From NCBI GenBank assembly GCA_905147135.1, contig LR990045.1, positions 19,816,173 to 19,880,172 of the forward strand: a DNA stretch of 64,000 nt, given 5' to 3'. The position numbers and the translations under genes were made by a program. Below the pieces are notes generated by a model that made no database searches, was not told where the DNA came from, and saw nothing but the letters and a program-made list of their open reading frames with translations. Positions 46,551 to 55,551 of this stretch are shown piece after piece (positions within the stretch are counted from its first letter, which is position 1; each line of letters begins with the position of its first letter). Source of the DNA: Blastobasis lacticolella. Lineage: Eukaryota > Arthropoda > Insecta > Lepidoptera > Blastobasidae.

Positions 46551-47392
46551 GTGAGCGTCAGAATGGCTGGTTGTCTGTACCGTAGGTGTATGAAAGTTGA
46601 TTAGATAATTGCTACATAATTGCTTATATTTGCTACATATAATAAATAATTGCTACATTTGATGTTTATTTAGAAATCAGATTTTTTTTTTGTCCAGCCA
46701 TTCTGACGTTTAGATGGCTGGTAGCCTCCTAGTTTATAGTCAAGCATGCAGAGTTTCCCAAAATGTATTGCGTCAATAATTGCTACATATTTGCTTCATT
46801 CAACTTCATTAGATATAACTTCAAAAGAACGTTAAACAAAAGATGTAGCATTTATTTGAATTAACCCAAGGAAAAGTGCCTGACAAAATAATGAAAGCAA
46901 ATAGTAATCCGTTTCAATTGTTTAGGCTCTGGTAACCGTACGTAAGGAATACGATTCTTGCGTCAAAATGTACTTACTCATAACATTACATGTCATTTAA
47001 CAATTTAAAACACCTGCTTCCTATGATTGCGCTACATAACTATTTGCTTTCATTATTTTGTCAGGCATTTTTCCTTGGGATAATTCAAATAAATGCTACA
47101 TCTTTTGTTTAATGTTCTTTTGAAGTTATATCTAATGAAGTTGAATGAAGCAAATATGTAGCAATTATTGACGCAATACATTTTGGGAAACTCTGCATGC
47201 TTGACTATAAACTAGGAGGCTACCAGCCATCTAAACGTCAGAATGGCTGGACAAAAAAATATCTGATTTCTAAATAAACATCATATGTAGCAATTATTTA
47301 TTATATGTAGCAAATATAAGCAATTATGTAGCAATTATCTTATCAACTTTCATACACCTACGGCACAGACAACCAGCCATTCTGACGCTCAC
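46551..47392. mobile_element. 842-bp foldback DNA element with 8-bp target duplication
   Basis: GGGGCGAG lies on both sides (46543-46550 and 47393-47400). The arms 46551-about 46910 and about 47039-47392 are inverse complements over some 350 bp with only scattered differences; the central spacer is about 130 bp. The termini are GTGAGCGTCAGAATGGCTGG and its complement. Inside each arm are an internal inverted copy of CAGCCATTCTGACG and several TTGCTACATA motifs. It has no ORF and is non-autonomous; an 8-bp duplication fits hAT- or P-like transposition, but the ends match neither consensus that I know. Confidence 0.85.
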
Positions 47393-47456
47393 GGGGCGAG
47401 CCGCTCTACAGATAAGTGCGAAACAAAATTTTAAGCGTATCAACCAACTCTGTAGG

Positions 47457-47735
47457 GCGTGCTCGCTTCCTGGCAGCTGGCGAGTGGGAGTCGAGTCTCT
47501 AGCTACAGAAAATGTCCTCTAAGAACATCGGCACTTTACTCGACCGTGCCACGTTTAAGCTTGCCACGGCACTTCGGCTTGGCGCACTCATCGCCCTGTA
47601 AACCAGATCAGCCTGACTTGTCTTACTGCAGGAGCGCTGGTCGCATTCGATACGCGAAACTCAATGATGTGATCCGCCGGAACTTTACCACCGCTGGTGC
47701 ACCCGCGGTGCTAGAACCAAGTGAGACAGAGACAG
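47457..47735 (+). pseudogene. Non-LTR retrotransposon ORF fragment, broken
   Basis: Two frames together resemble the C-terminal part of widespread arthropod retroelement ORFs. One frame reads A-R-F-L-A-A-G-E-W-E-S, then L-D-R-A-T-F-K-L-A-T-A-L-R-L-G. After a stop and a frame change comes SAGRIRYAKLNDVIRR then A-G-A-P-A-V-L-E-P. The following catalytic-looking segment is missing because a family I fragment takes over. Recognition is from pattern memory. Confidence 0.4.
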
Positions 47736-47805
47736 TTATGGGCGACAGTTACCGCTTACCATCAGGTGACCTGTCTGCTCGTTTGTCACTGCGTAGTATC
47801 GAAAA
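47736..47805 (+). repeat. Family I end fragment
   Basis: 'gttatgggcgacagttaccg', 'cttaccatcaggtgacctgt' and 'cgtttgtcactgcgtag' match the 3' ends of 4978-5212 and 33028-33262. Confidence 0.5.
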
Positions 47806-48261
47806 ATACAAGATTCCAAATGTATTATGTAAGTATTTAAAGTCGCAAGTACCTGTCCCCAGAAGGCACGTACCAAACAACTCATTTATTGTATTCTGGT
47901 ATGATTTATTAAGTTACCACTTTCATAACGTAGAACTCTCTGCTTTAATGTGGGTGATAACTTGACCTAATGACGCCAGCAGGAAAAAGCTTATTAACGC
48001 GTTTGCTTAGAGTATAATACTCCTTCGTACACACTCAATCTGGGCATTATTACTTGCAATATTATGTGCTTGCAACAAACTTCATCAAACGGTGATGTTG
48101 TTCCTTATACCCCAGTGATCTATTTTTAAAATACACTCTAGATGTCATTTAAAAATGCATGTCTAGATTTTTAAATTACGTGTAAAGTATAATAGGAATA
48201 TTTTACGAATACAGTAAAAGAAATATCTAGACACCAAAGAACTTAACCACATTTTACTATT

Positions 48262-48690
48262 GCTTTTAGCATGAGGCCTAGGATGGAGCATGCCTGTCTA
48301 GAAACAACCCATTCACTGTGACGGCCTGAGTGGTTCAGTGGTCATAATGCCAGTCAACCACGCAAGAGGTCCCGGGTTCGATTCCCGGCCGAACAGAGAT
48401 TTAAATGATGAATTTTAATTTCTGTTTCGGGTCTGGGTGTTCTATGTATAATAAGTCAGTATTTAAAAAAGTATATAAGTAGTATATCAGTTAGCTAGCA
48501 CCCATAGCACAAGCTTTGCTTAGTTTGGGGCTAGATGGAGCTGTGTGAATTTGTCCACGATTATGTATTATTTATTTATTTACTGTAGCCTCGAAGGTAT
48601 TCAGATTATAATGTTTAGGGAAAACATTCGCTACATATTTCATTCCTCAGCAGTACGTAGTAAGGTTGAACCAAAAAAACAACTGCTTAT
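48262..48690 (-). mobile_element. LINE F tail interrupted by SINE B
   Basis: The F tail left of the insertion ('tgtctagaaacaacccattcact') and right of it ('gcctcgaaggtattcagattataatg ... ggttgaaccaaa') are adjacent in intact F copies, so the SINE landed inside an existing LINE tail. Confidence 0.6.
48320..48580 (+). mobile_element. SINE B, plus strand
   Basis: The head 'gacggcctgagtggttcagt', B box 'gggttcgattcccgg', body with 'gtctgggtgttctatgtata' and 'caagctttgcttagtttggg', and an ATTTATTTATTT tail. ACTGT occurs at both edges (48315-48319 and 48582-48586), within a slightly longer, diverged duplication. Confidence 0.7.
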
Positions 48691-50194
48691 TTCCCTACTA
48701 ATACATCCAAAGAAGACGTGCATGGTCTAACGCTCTTGAACGCCTGCGGTTATTAATGTGTTCCATTTAAATCCATTTTTACCAATGACTTCTACATAAA
48801 GGACCAGTTCATTGACCAAAGGGAATAGCTCCATGTAATGACATGCGTAAACTGCAATGGCGCTCCAACTACGTCTTAGTGACGTTTTGGCCACGTATAC
48901 GAATGGTCGTTACTTTACAATCTAAGAATGCCGAGTTGCGTAGGAAACACATTTACTAATTCCGATAAACAGTAACCAAAAACAAGAATGGAGTTTTTTT
49001 TTTCCGTACAGTATAAGAAATATTATGTATTACTTGTAAAACTTATATTTTAAGCATTTCCAATAAATATTTAAGTGTTTATTGCTACATTATTAACCGG
49101 CCATGATTAGTTGGTATGTTAAATCAAATTCAATGCACACCATCTGCTTATTTTTTATTTGGCAGTCTTACATATATGCGCACGAAGTGCCTTTGCAATG
49201 CCGTTGATTTTGTTTTCGCGGAAGTAATATTATTATGGATAAAAATAGGTAACAGATGAGTATACAAACAATCAATAACAATAAATTCGTTATATAATGT
49301 AACTTCAAAGCAGTCAACATATCAATAAAAACTTGTAAATATATAAATCGTTAAAGAATTCTACAACAACAAAAGTGGTGTCATTTTAAAGGAGGTGAAA
49401 TGATAAAGATTGAAGGTTGGAATTGAAGGTTGGATTTGTAATGAGGAGTTTTCCAGTAGGTATTGATAGTTGGTTTCAAAAAGCATCAATAGATGGCCCT
49501 CCAACAATTTTGGTAATCTTTTTTTAATCTGTATGATGGTGGCAGTGATTTCATGCAGCCAACTAATACTAAACTTAAAAATAAAATGTTTATTAATATA
49601 AACATAACTGTTAAAGGTTGAACGAAATGTAAAAAGAAATATTTATAGAAGTTGGCACTATGTTCCATTATTATTACAACCACTAAAATGGTTGAAAACT
49701 ATTGACAAATACAATGTTATCCAATACAACATACCCAGTGTTTATATCCTGTTTGCTAAGAAGCTATTTCAAGCGATTATCAATTACCAAAATTGTCGGG
49801 GCGCCATCTAGTGAGTGGTTAGGAATTCTTTAGATACCTATTGGAAAACTGCTCATTGACGAATCCCAATTATTACTGTTTAGAAATTTATATTTAAGGC
49901 ATTACGTTACAACAATTTTGTACTTTTACAATGTTACTCTCACACCCTGTATATCCGTGAATTCATCAATGCATTACACATAGCCATTAAATGCGAGTAG
50001 AACAGAAAAAAATACTTAATAATGTGATATGTTTAGTACAGCATAACTCTGAATGACCTAAAATTTGGAACTAGCGCCTTACTTACTTTTGTTCAGCTCG
50101 AAAATAGCTATACAACGACTTATTACACATAGCTATTGGAATGGTTACCACTGTCCATAAAAATTCTTGTACGCGTTAACAATGTTATATCTGG

Positions 50195-50335
50195 CAGTTT
50201 GACAATATTGTTGACAAACCTATTCGACCCGGTGGTCAAAACCGGAACTAAGTGTTGCCGTTTTGAAATGTAATATCAATGCCAACAACTGCGACGCTGT
50301 CACCCGGTCAGACATGTTTGTGGCAGTGTAGACAG
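50195..50335. mobile_element. MITE related to 43236-43354
   Basis: 'cggtggtcaaaaccggaact', 'gttgccgttttgaaatg' and 'cagacatgtttgtggcagtg' are in inverse orientation to 43236-43354. The target duplication is not clear. Confidence 0.45.
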
Positions 50336-50892
50336 CGCAGTTTTATTTACTATGGTAACCATCAGATTTATTTGTTCGCTCAACCGGTTCCAGGGTATTT
50401 ATTTCTATGATTTTTACACATATATTTTCTGCTAGACTCCTGTCAGTTAAGTCTAGCAGAACGAAGTGATCGCAAGTCATCGCAAAACTGAAGCAGTATT
50501 GATCAGGCCACATAGCTTTTAGAAGCAACAACAATATTTGTAATATTTTAAAAATAACCGTTTAAACTAAATATGTATATTGAAAACTAAATATTTCTAC
50601 GCATTTTGATTCACACTTTCAAAAAGTAAAGTATTTGCAAAAATAGGATCCAATATTAGTTTTCTTTTCTGCTTTTAAGGAAAAGATCCGCCTGACCTCT
50701 CTTCAAAGGCGGCAACGACCGCCGACAAATATTCGTTTCACCGCCTTTTCTAGAGATTCGAAAGCTATTAGTATCAACTCGGCAGGTGGCCAATTTATCT
50801 CCTACTAGCTTGAAGTTTCTAAATAAGTTTTCAAGTTACACTTGGCATGCTGCATTGCCGTACAATCTTATTGCCGAAATCATGTATTCCTT

Positions 50893-51010
50893 TTTAACCC
50901 CGGAGGAAAAATATGGGTGTAAGTGAAAAGTTTGACGTGTGGGCCTGTGTATCTGTCGCAGCCGGAAGGTTAAATTAGCCGGTTAATGAAATGGCTAGCT
51001 TTTTAAGCAA
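50893..51010 (+). repeat. Family G repeat, truncated
   Basis: 'taaccccggaggaaaaatatggg', 'aaaagtttgacgtgtgggcc' and 'gaaatggctagctttttaag'. It is shorter than other copies and lacks the middle. Confidence 0.4.
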
Positions 51011-51183
51011 TTATTTAATTGAAAATTTGCCAAATTCATGAACTTTAAAAGTAACGTCTAATGAACAATATTGTACCGAGTTTACGGAGCTCCTCCATGC
51101 TTTGTCACATCGCTAACCGAACCCAACCGCATTAAAAATTAATGCGAACTGTTATTATTGTGGTTAGGTTAGCGTTGTGACTT

Positions 51184-51735
51184 TGTCTTCTTTACAATAT
51201 CCTTTATAATCCTCGTGCTCCTTCCTATCTCCGTGACCGGTTTGGTTTCTCCCGTTCTCAAAACCTACCCTGTCGCTCAAGCGTCAGGACACTTCTCTCC
51301 ATTCCCCCTCATCATTCCGAATGCTATACTAAATCATTTACTGTTCATGCAGCTAGGCTATGGAACTCGCTGCCGCATACTGTTCGTAACAGTACCTCAC
51401 TCAGTATTTTTAAAAAAAGATTAAAAGAGCATTATCTTTCCACTTGCAATTCATAATATTATATATTTATAGGTATTTATTTAGTATTTGTGTTATTTAT
51501 TATATATGTAGGTAATATTACTATTATATATATAGATACTTATTTAAGTAATTCAATTATATTATGTATTTGGGTGCACGTCGTATCTGCCTCTCTATTC
51601 TAGCCCTCTCTCCTCGGTAGGTCTGCTGTAAGACATTTCTTTATAGAAATAAGCTGTACCTTTTGTGATTGTTATCTTTATGTTCATATTATTGTAACTT
51701 TCATTGTGCACAATAAATGGTTAAATATATAAATA
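51184..51735 (+). mobile_element. LINE 3' end with ORF2 C-terminus
   Basis: A frame running to TAA at 51454-51456 reads N-P-R-A-P-S-Y-L-R-D-R-F, later K-S-F-T-V-H-A-A-R-L-W-N-S-L-P, then S-L-S-I-F-K-K-R-L-K-E-H-Y-L. This is a non-LTR polymerase tail, closely related to 34740-34866. The 3' UTR ends 'gtgcacaataaatggttaaa' plus AAATAAATA. Confidence 0.65.
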
Positions 51736-51869
51736 AATATTTGGAAGAATCCCGTAAACTCGCGGCAATATCGTTCTTTAAATATTACTTGAAAAATTTC
51801 TTTAAATTGGCAATTTTCAATTAAATAATAGCATTAGAATTTAATTAAATGACTAATTTAACCATGCGG

Positions 51870-52345
51870 CTCCGACATATCCATGTGGATATGTCTATGG
51901 CAGCTTCTGAATGGATGGACTGATTTGGATGCTACTTTACTTGAAAGCCAGTTTAATCAACATTTTACTTAGCTTTGTTTCATTGAAAGCGGTGCAGTAG
52001 TTCAGAAAATATTTTACTTACGTATACTTGTGGCCGTGTGGTGTCCGGCAGAGTAGAAAAGCACCAACCCCTTACACTCGTGGGTGTCGTACAAGGCGAC
52101 TAATGTTTTCGAGGCAAAAGATCAAGGGTCTCCGTAATCTTGAAAATGGGCAGCAGCATTTTCTATTGTTATATTTAAACACTGCGATCTCCAACCCGCC
52201 TGCCAAGCGTGGAGATTATGGCAATAACCTCCCCTTTCGTGGGAGAGGTCCTAAGTCCTGCAGTGGTCTGGTACGGGCTGTGAAGATGATGATGATGTAT
52301 ACTTGGTCGGGGGTTGTCCGACTTTTTCTGTCGATTTGGTTAGTT
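51870..52345 (+). repeat. Family G repeat split by family C
   Basis: The G 5' part (51870-52030) and 3' part (52297-52345, 'ggtcgggggttgtccgactt') flank a family C element with the 9-bp GTATACTTG on both sides. The 3' end shows the GTCGGGGGTT terminal motif. Confidence 0.6.
52031..52296 (+). mobile_element. Family C SINE-like element with 9-bp target duplication
   Basis: It is flanked by GTATACTTG at 52022-52030 and 52297-52305. It runs from 'tggccgtgtggtgtccggcag' to 'gctgtgaagatgatgatgat'. The orientation shows the GATGAT tail at the 3' end and no Pol III tRNA-type boxes at the 5' end. Confidence 0.75.
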
Positions 52346-52744
52346 GCTTCGTTTCAAGCGCAAAGTACCTAAATAACTTACATATAGGCAACTAGAGACA
52401 GATGGCGGAAAGAAAATACACAAATGAATTTAAACTACTTCTTCTTGGCTTGTCAATGACAACCATTACATTGTTATGGCGCAAACTTTGGCTACATTAA
52501 CAGTGCTATCGGCGGCTGTCATGAAATCTTCCTGCATGTAGATGTTTGTACACGCAGGACACGATATAAGGTGAGCCATCGTTTGGGTAGCACAGGCACA
52601 GTTTACATCAGAGTCGCCTAAAATAAAACCACTTATATTCAGATTTGTATTCCGCCTTGACTTCTCACAGGTATTTCTGACCTCACCTCAAACGAAACCT
52701 CAACTTTCTCCTCTGCAGGAATCTTAGAACCATCTCGACTAAAA

Positions 52745-52900
52745 TAATTTCCATATAAAGGAAACGGTATTGAAATCGGTCCATCCGTTCGGGAACTACG
52801 GTGCCACACACAGATCTACACGTCTACAGATCCACAGGTCTACAGATACACAAGTAAAACTCATAAAACCTCTCTGTTTCATCAGGAATTAAAAACCGAC
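52745..52900 (-). repeat. Family G repeat, minus copy
   Basis: The plus strand shows 'gaaatcggtccatccgttcg', 'ggaactacggtgccacacac' and 'aaaacctctctgtttcatcag', the complement of the G core. It is the only clear minus-strand copy in the window. Confidence 0.45.
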
Positions 52901-53564
52901 TTTGTCGCTTTGCCGCTTCCTGTCCCAAATCATATTCCCACCTATCGGCGCCTGAACTGGATGGCCCCTTAGCATTCGCGTCCCCTGCCTTGCCCCTTCG
53001 ACTCGAGTGTTTTCTATTCCAATTTTCCTCAACAATTTCCTAGAGCAAAATCGAACCTCTAGTTCAGATTTATTCAGGATACCGGCGGTCTATTTATAAA
53101 GAGGCAATCCGAACAGTTCGTCCGCATAAGGATTTTCCCGGAACGAAGTTCTTTCGTTAGTTTATCGAGTAGTTTTGGCGTAAATATAGATTTATTGGCG
53201 AGTTTTGCTTGCTTTTCGCTTTGCCGCTGATCTGTTTGAGATCCATTTGGCTTATCATCCGTGGGTAGGTTCGAATACTTTGTTAAAGAGCTCAGATAGG
53301 TTGCAAGTTAGCGTAGACAGACGTTTGTTTGCAATGGGTGTCTTGCTGATACCTGCCTTGCTGAGGCCTGCGCCTTCGCCCGCGTTAAATTTAATTACTA
53401 CGTTCCGGGGGGATCCACATTAAATTATGAGGAAACTTTAGCTTATGTTATTTGTTGATAATCCACCTGAATAAAGCCTTCTATAATATTGTTTAAGTTT
53501 ATCTATTATAAACATACAAAGAAACAAGATAAACTTTGCTCTTTATAGTATTAATAGCGACCCG

Positions 53565-53692
53565 CCCCGACTTCGCATGATGTTTCGGCTTTCTTAGCTT
53601 TTCTTTACGATAATACGAACGTATTATACATATAAACCTTCCAGAAGAAATTATCTAGCTGATAATAAAACCGCATCAAAATCTGTTGCGTG
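53565..53692 (-). mobile_element. Family J Helitron-like remnant, target of the errantivirus
   Basis: 'tataaaccttccagaag' and 'aaaccgcatcaaaatctgtt' are the complement of the J core. The sequence continues beyond the errantivirus at 61177-61240 ('cagcagaaagcgacttacatc'), so the provirus split this copy. Confidence 0.5.
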
Positions 53693-53902
53693 TGTTAAGG
53701 TTGAGCACCCCTTCAAACTATCATTTGTCAGCACCAAATCATCATAATCAACGAACATCGTAAGCTATATTATATTGTCAACACTGCACTAATTTAGGTA
53801 TAAATAACACTGTATTTTAGATTTAAGTTAGTATTGTTTTAATAACCTCTGTCTGATTAATAAATTATTTTTATTAATTACTTCGCCGCCCCCAACTTAA
53901 TT
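53693..53902 (+). repeat. 5' LTR (210 bp)
   Basis: It starts TGTTAAGG and ends ACTTAATT. It is identical to the 3' LTR except for an 11-bp deletion near 53845. A TATA-like TATAAATA lies at 53800-53807 and AATAAA at 53859-53864, so transcription start and poly(A) signal fall inside the LTR. Confidence 0.93.
53800..53807 (+). promoter_or_regulatory. LTR TATA-like box
   Basis: TATAAATA is the only TATA-like element in the LTR in a sensible place: about 100 bp before the LTR end, upstream of the AATAAA. No initiator was assigned. Confidence 0.5.
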
Positions 53903-53919
53903 GGCGCAGCCGGTAGGAT
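53902..53919 (+). other. Primer binding site, tRNA-Ser type
   Basis: TGGCGCAGCCGGTAGGAT, starting at the last LTR base, is complementary to the 3' end of an insect tRNA-Ser. 17.6, 297 and related errantiviruses use the same primer class; gypsy itself uses tRNA-Lys. Confidence 0.8.
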
Positions 53920-54044
53920 TTCAACAGTTGAATACATATTCATCGTCCGTTTCTACGGTTAAGTTGAATCCACCGAACAAATAAATTCATTAAGAAGAGG
54001 CGAACATAGTTCCTGAGTCAAGCAGCGACGTCACAGGAACCAGA

Positions 54045-54148
54045 ACCAGGACCAGGACCAGGACCAAGCAACGGACCAGGACCAGGCCAGGAGAAAACCA
54101 GGACCAGGACCAGGACCAAGCAACGGACCAGGACCAGGCCAGGAGAAG
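54045..54148 (+). repeat. 52-bp tandem duplication in the leader
   Basis: Two essentially exact 52-bp units (54045-54096, 54097-54148) are made of ACCAGG/GGACCA hexamers plus a CAAGCAACGG core, followed by a short third start. It lies in the untranslated leader between primer site and gag, where packaging and translation signals are expected. Confidence 0.85.
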
Positions 54149-54196
54149 ACCAGGACCAGAGGACACTTCGGCAAACAAACAATATTCCGAAAGGAC

Positions 54197-54219
54197 ATGG
54201 GAGCGACGGGATTGTGAGT
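54197..54219 (+). promoter_or_regulatory. Leader uORF ending in a splice donor
   Basis: The first ATG after the LTR TATA box is at 54197. It opens six codons ended by TGA at 54215-54217. The stop overlaps a strong donor, ATT|GTGAGTATA (exon end 54213). In spliced RNA the same ATG could instead serve env (see 59285). No ATG intervenes between 54214 and the gag start. Confidence 0.55.
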
Positions 54220-54435
54220 ATACCTTTTCACCATTCCTTGTCTTTCCACACTTCCTTCCGTTCATAATACCTATACGTGTTGTTAGGAATTAGCAAACGT
54301 CACAACATTTACGTGTAGGTAGGCTGTTATTGGAGAATCCACATTTTCTTGAATAACAAATTTAGTTTGGTATTTAGTAGTAGATTTTAGAAGTCTTTAG
54401 TTTTTGATAGGTAATTTTTTTTTTCATCGTTCAAG

Positions 54436-55551
54436 ATGGATAATATTGTGAGAGTACCCATGGAAATGGTCAAGATTATTCCAGAATTCAATGGGGACAC
54501 TAGATTATTACCACTTTTTGTAAAGAAATGCGAATACATTCTAAACAGTTTTCAAGGGGGAAACCTACAAAATGAGTACTTATTTCATGTCATAACTAGT
54601 AGGCTCTCGGGGGAAGCAGCTAAACTAGTTGGGGAACGAGAAAGCATTGACACATGGGATGAGTTAAAACGGTTATTGGGCCAAAACTTCGGTGATCCAA
54701 GGTCCGAAGATTGTTTGGCTATGGAATTAGAAGCATTAAAACGAAATAGAAACGAAAGTTATTGCGATCTTTGCCATAGAATCCAACATTTGAGAAGTAT
54801 ATTATTCGCGAAAATTAACGAAACCATCAATGATGTGAATTTACGCCAAGCGAAACACCACATTTACGATCATATGTCGCTGAATGTTTTTCTTTTTAAT
54901 TTGCCGGCTTACTTAGTTAGGATAGTACGATTGCGAAATGTTACTACCCTGGAGGATGCTTTGAAAGTGGTATTGGAGGAACAAAACTTCCAAACAGTAT
55001 ACGATGCGAAGAACGGTCCGCGAATCAATTCAAACAGGAATGGATTCAATAACAGTTCAAGTAGCAATCAACCAGTAAGGTCAAATCAGACCGCCCAATA
55101 TAACCCTCCACGGTACGACAATTCACAACGAGTATCAGGTGCACCAAATAATGCATTTAATTACATGCAAAACAGTGCGCAGAACTCGCCAAACAATTCA
55201 TTCCAATTTAGAAATAATAGACAGCAGCAGGCTAATAATAGATTAAATGAAAACACTTTTAATAATTCGCCGCGTGTTAATAGGTCAGCACCGCCACCGG
55301 TGCAAGCACAGCGTCAGCACTTTGCGGACAATGCACCGAGGCAATATTATGCGTCACCTATACCGTCGGGGTCGAATACCGATGTTACGATGCGCACAGC
55401 GAGTTCTAGACGTGTTAATTACACAGAAAATAATAACGATTTACAACCGTGTAACTCACAACAATGTACGGAAGACAGTCGAAATTCTGTCTCGTATAGT
55501 GAACCGGTGGAAAATTTTTATATGGGAGCCTCGGGAATAGGGAACGTATAA
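54436..55551 (+). CDS. gag: Errantivirus Gag (371 aa)
   Basis: Structural polyprotein that would form the particle. ATG at 54436 in context CAAGATGG is the second ATG of the full-length RNA. The first 190 residues are alpha-helical-looking capsid sequence, with F-N-G-D-T-R-L-L-P-L-F near residue 18 and W-D-E-L-K-R-L-L near residue 75. The C-terminal half is low-complexity, rich in Asn, Gln, Ser and Arg. No CCHC zinc knuckle is present, as in other errantiviruses. The last 40 bases overlap the pol frame. The frame is intact. Confidence 0.9.
   Translation: MDNIVRVPMEMVKIIPEFNGDTRLLPLFVKKCEYILNSFQGGNLQNEYLFHVITSRLSGEAAKLVGERESIDTWDELKRLLGQNFGDPRSEDCLAMELEALKRNRNESYCDLCHRIQHLRSILFAKINETINDVNLRQAKHHIYDHMSLNVFLFNLPAYLVRIVRLRNVTTLEDALKVVLEEQNFQTVYDAKNGPRINSNRNGFNNSSSSNQPVRSNQTAQYNPPRYDNSQRVSGAPNNAFNYMQNSAQNSPNNSFQFRNNRQQQANNRLNENTFNNSPRVNRSAPPPVQAQRQHFADNAPRQYYASPIPSGSNTDVTMRTASSRRVNYTENNNDLQPCNSQQCTEDSRNSVSYSEPVENFYMGASGIGNV
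55512..55518 (+). promoter_or_regulatory. -1 ribosomal frameshift heptamer
   Basis: A_AAT_TTT in the gag frame (GAA AAT TTT) fits X_XXY_YYZ exactly. The gag stop is at 55549-55551. The frame entered after a -1 slip (from 55518) is open straight into protease. No downstream pseudoknot was modelled. Confidence 0.7.

Larger units (their letters stand above)
42511..53692. other. Intergenic region between transporter and errantivirus
   Basis: No gene is supported. It holds the MITEs, foldback elements, SINEs and LINE remnants listed separately. Stretches such as 45560-46540, 48740-50190, 50340-50880 and 52900-53560 are AT-rich with nothing recognisable. Confidence 0.6.

Noticed and set aside
47459..47965. 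168-codon open frame as a host gene
   Set aside because: The conserved-looking parts are in two frames and match retroelement ORF patterns, and the 3' part is the family I repeat. Treated as a retroelement fragment.
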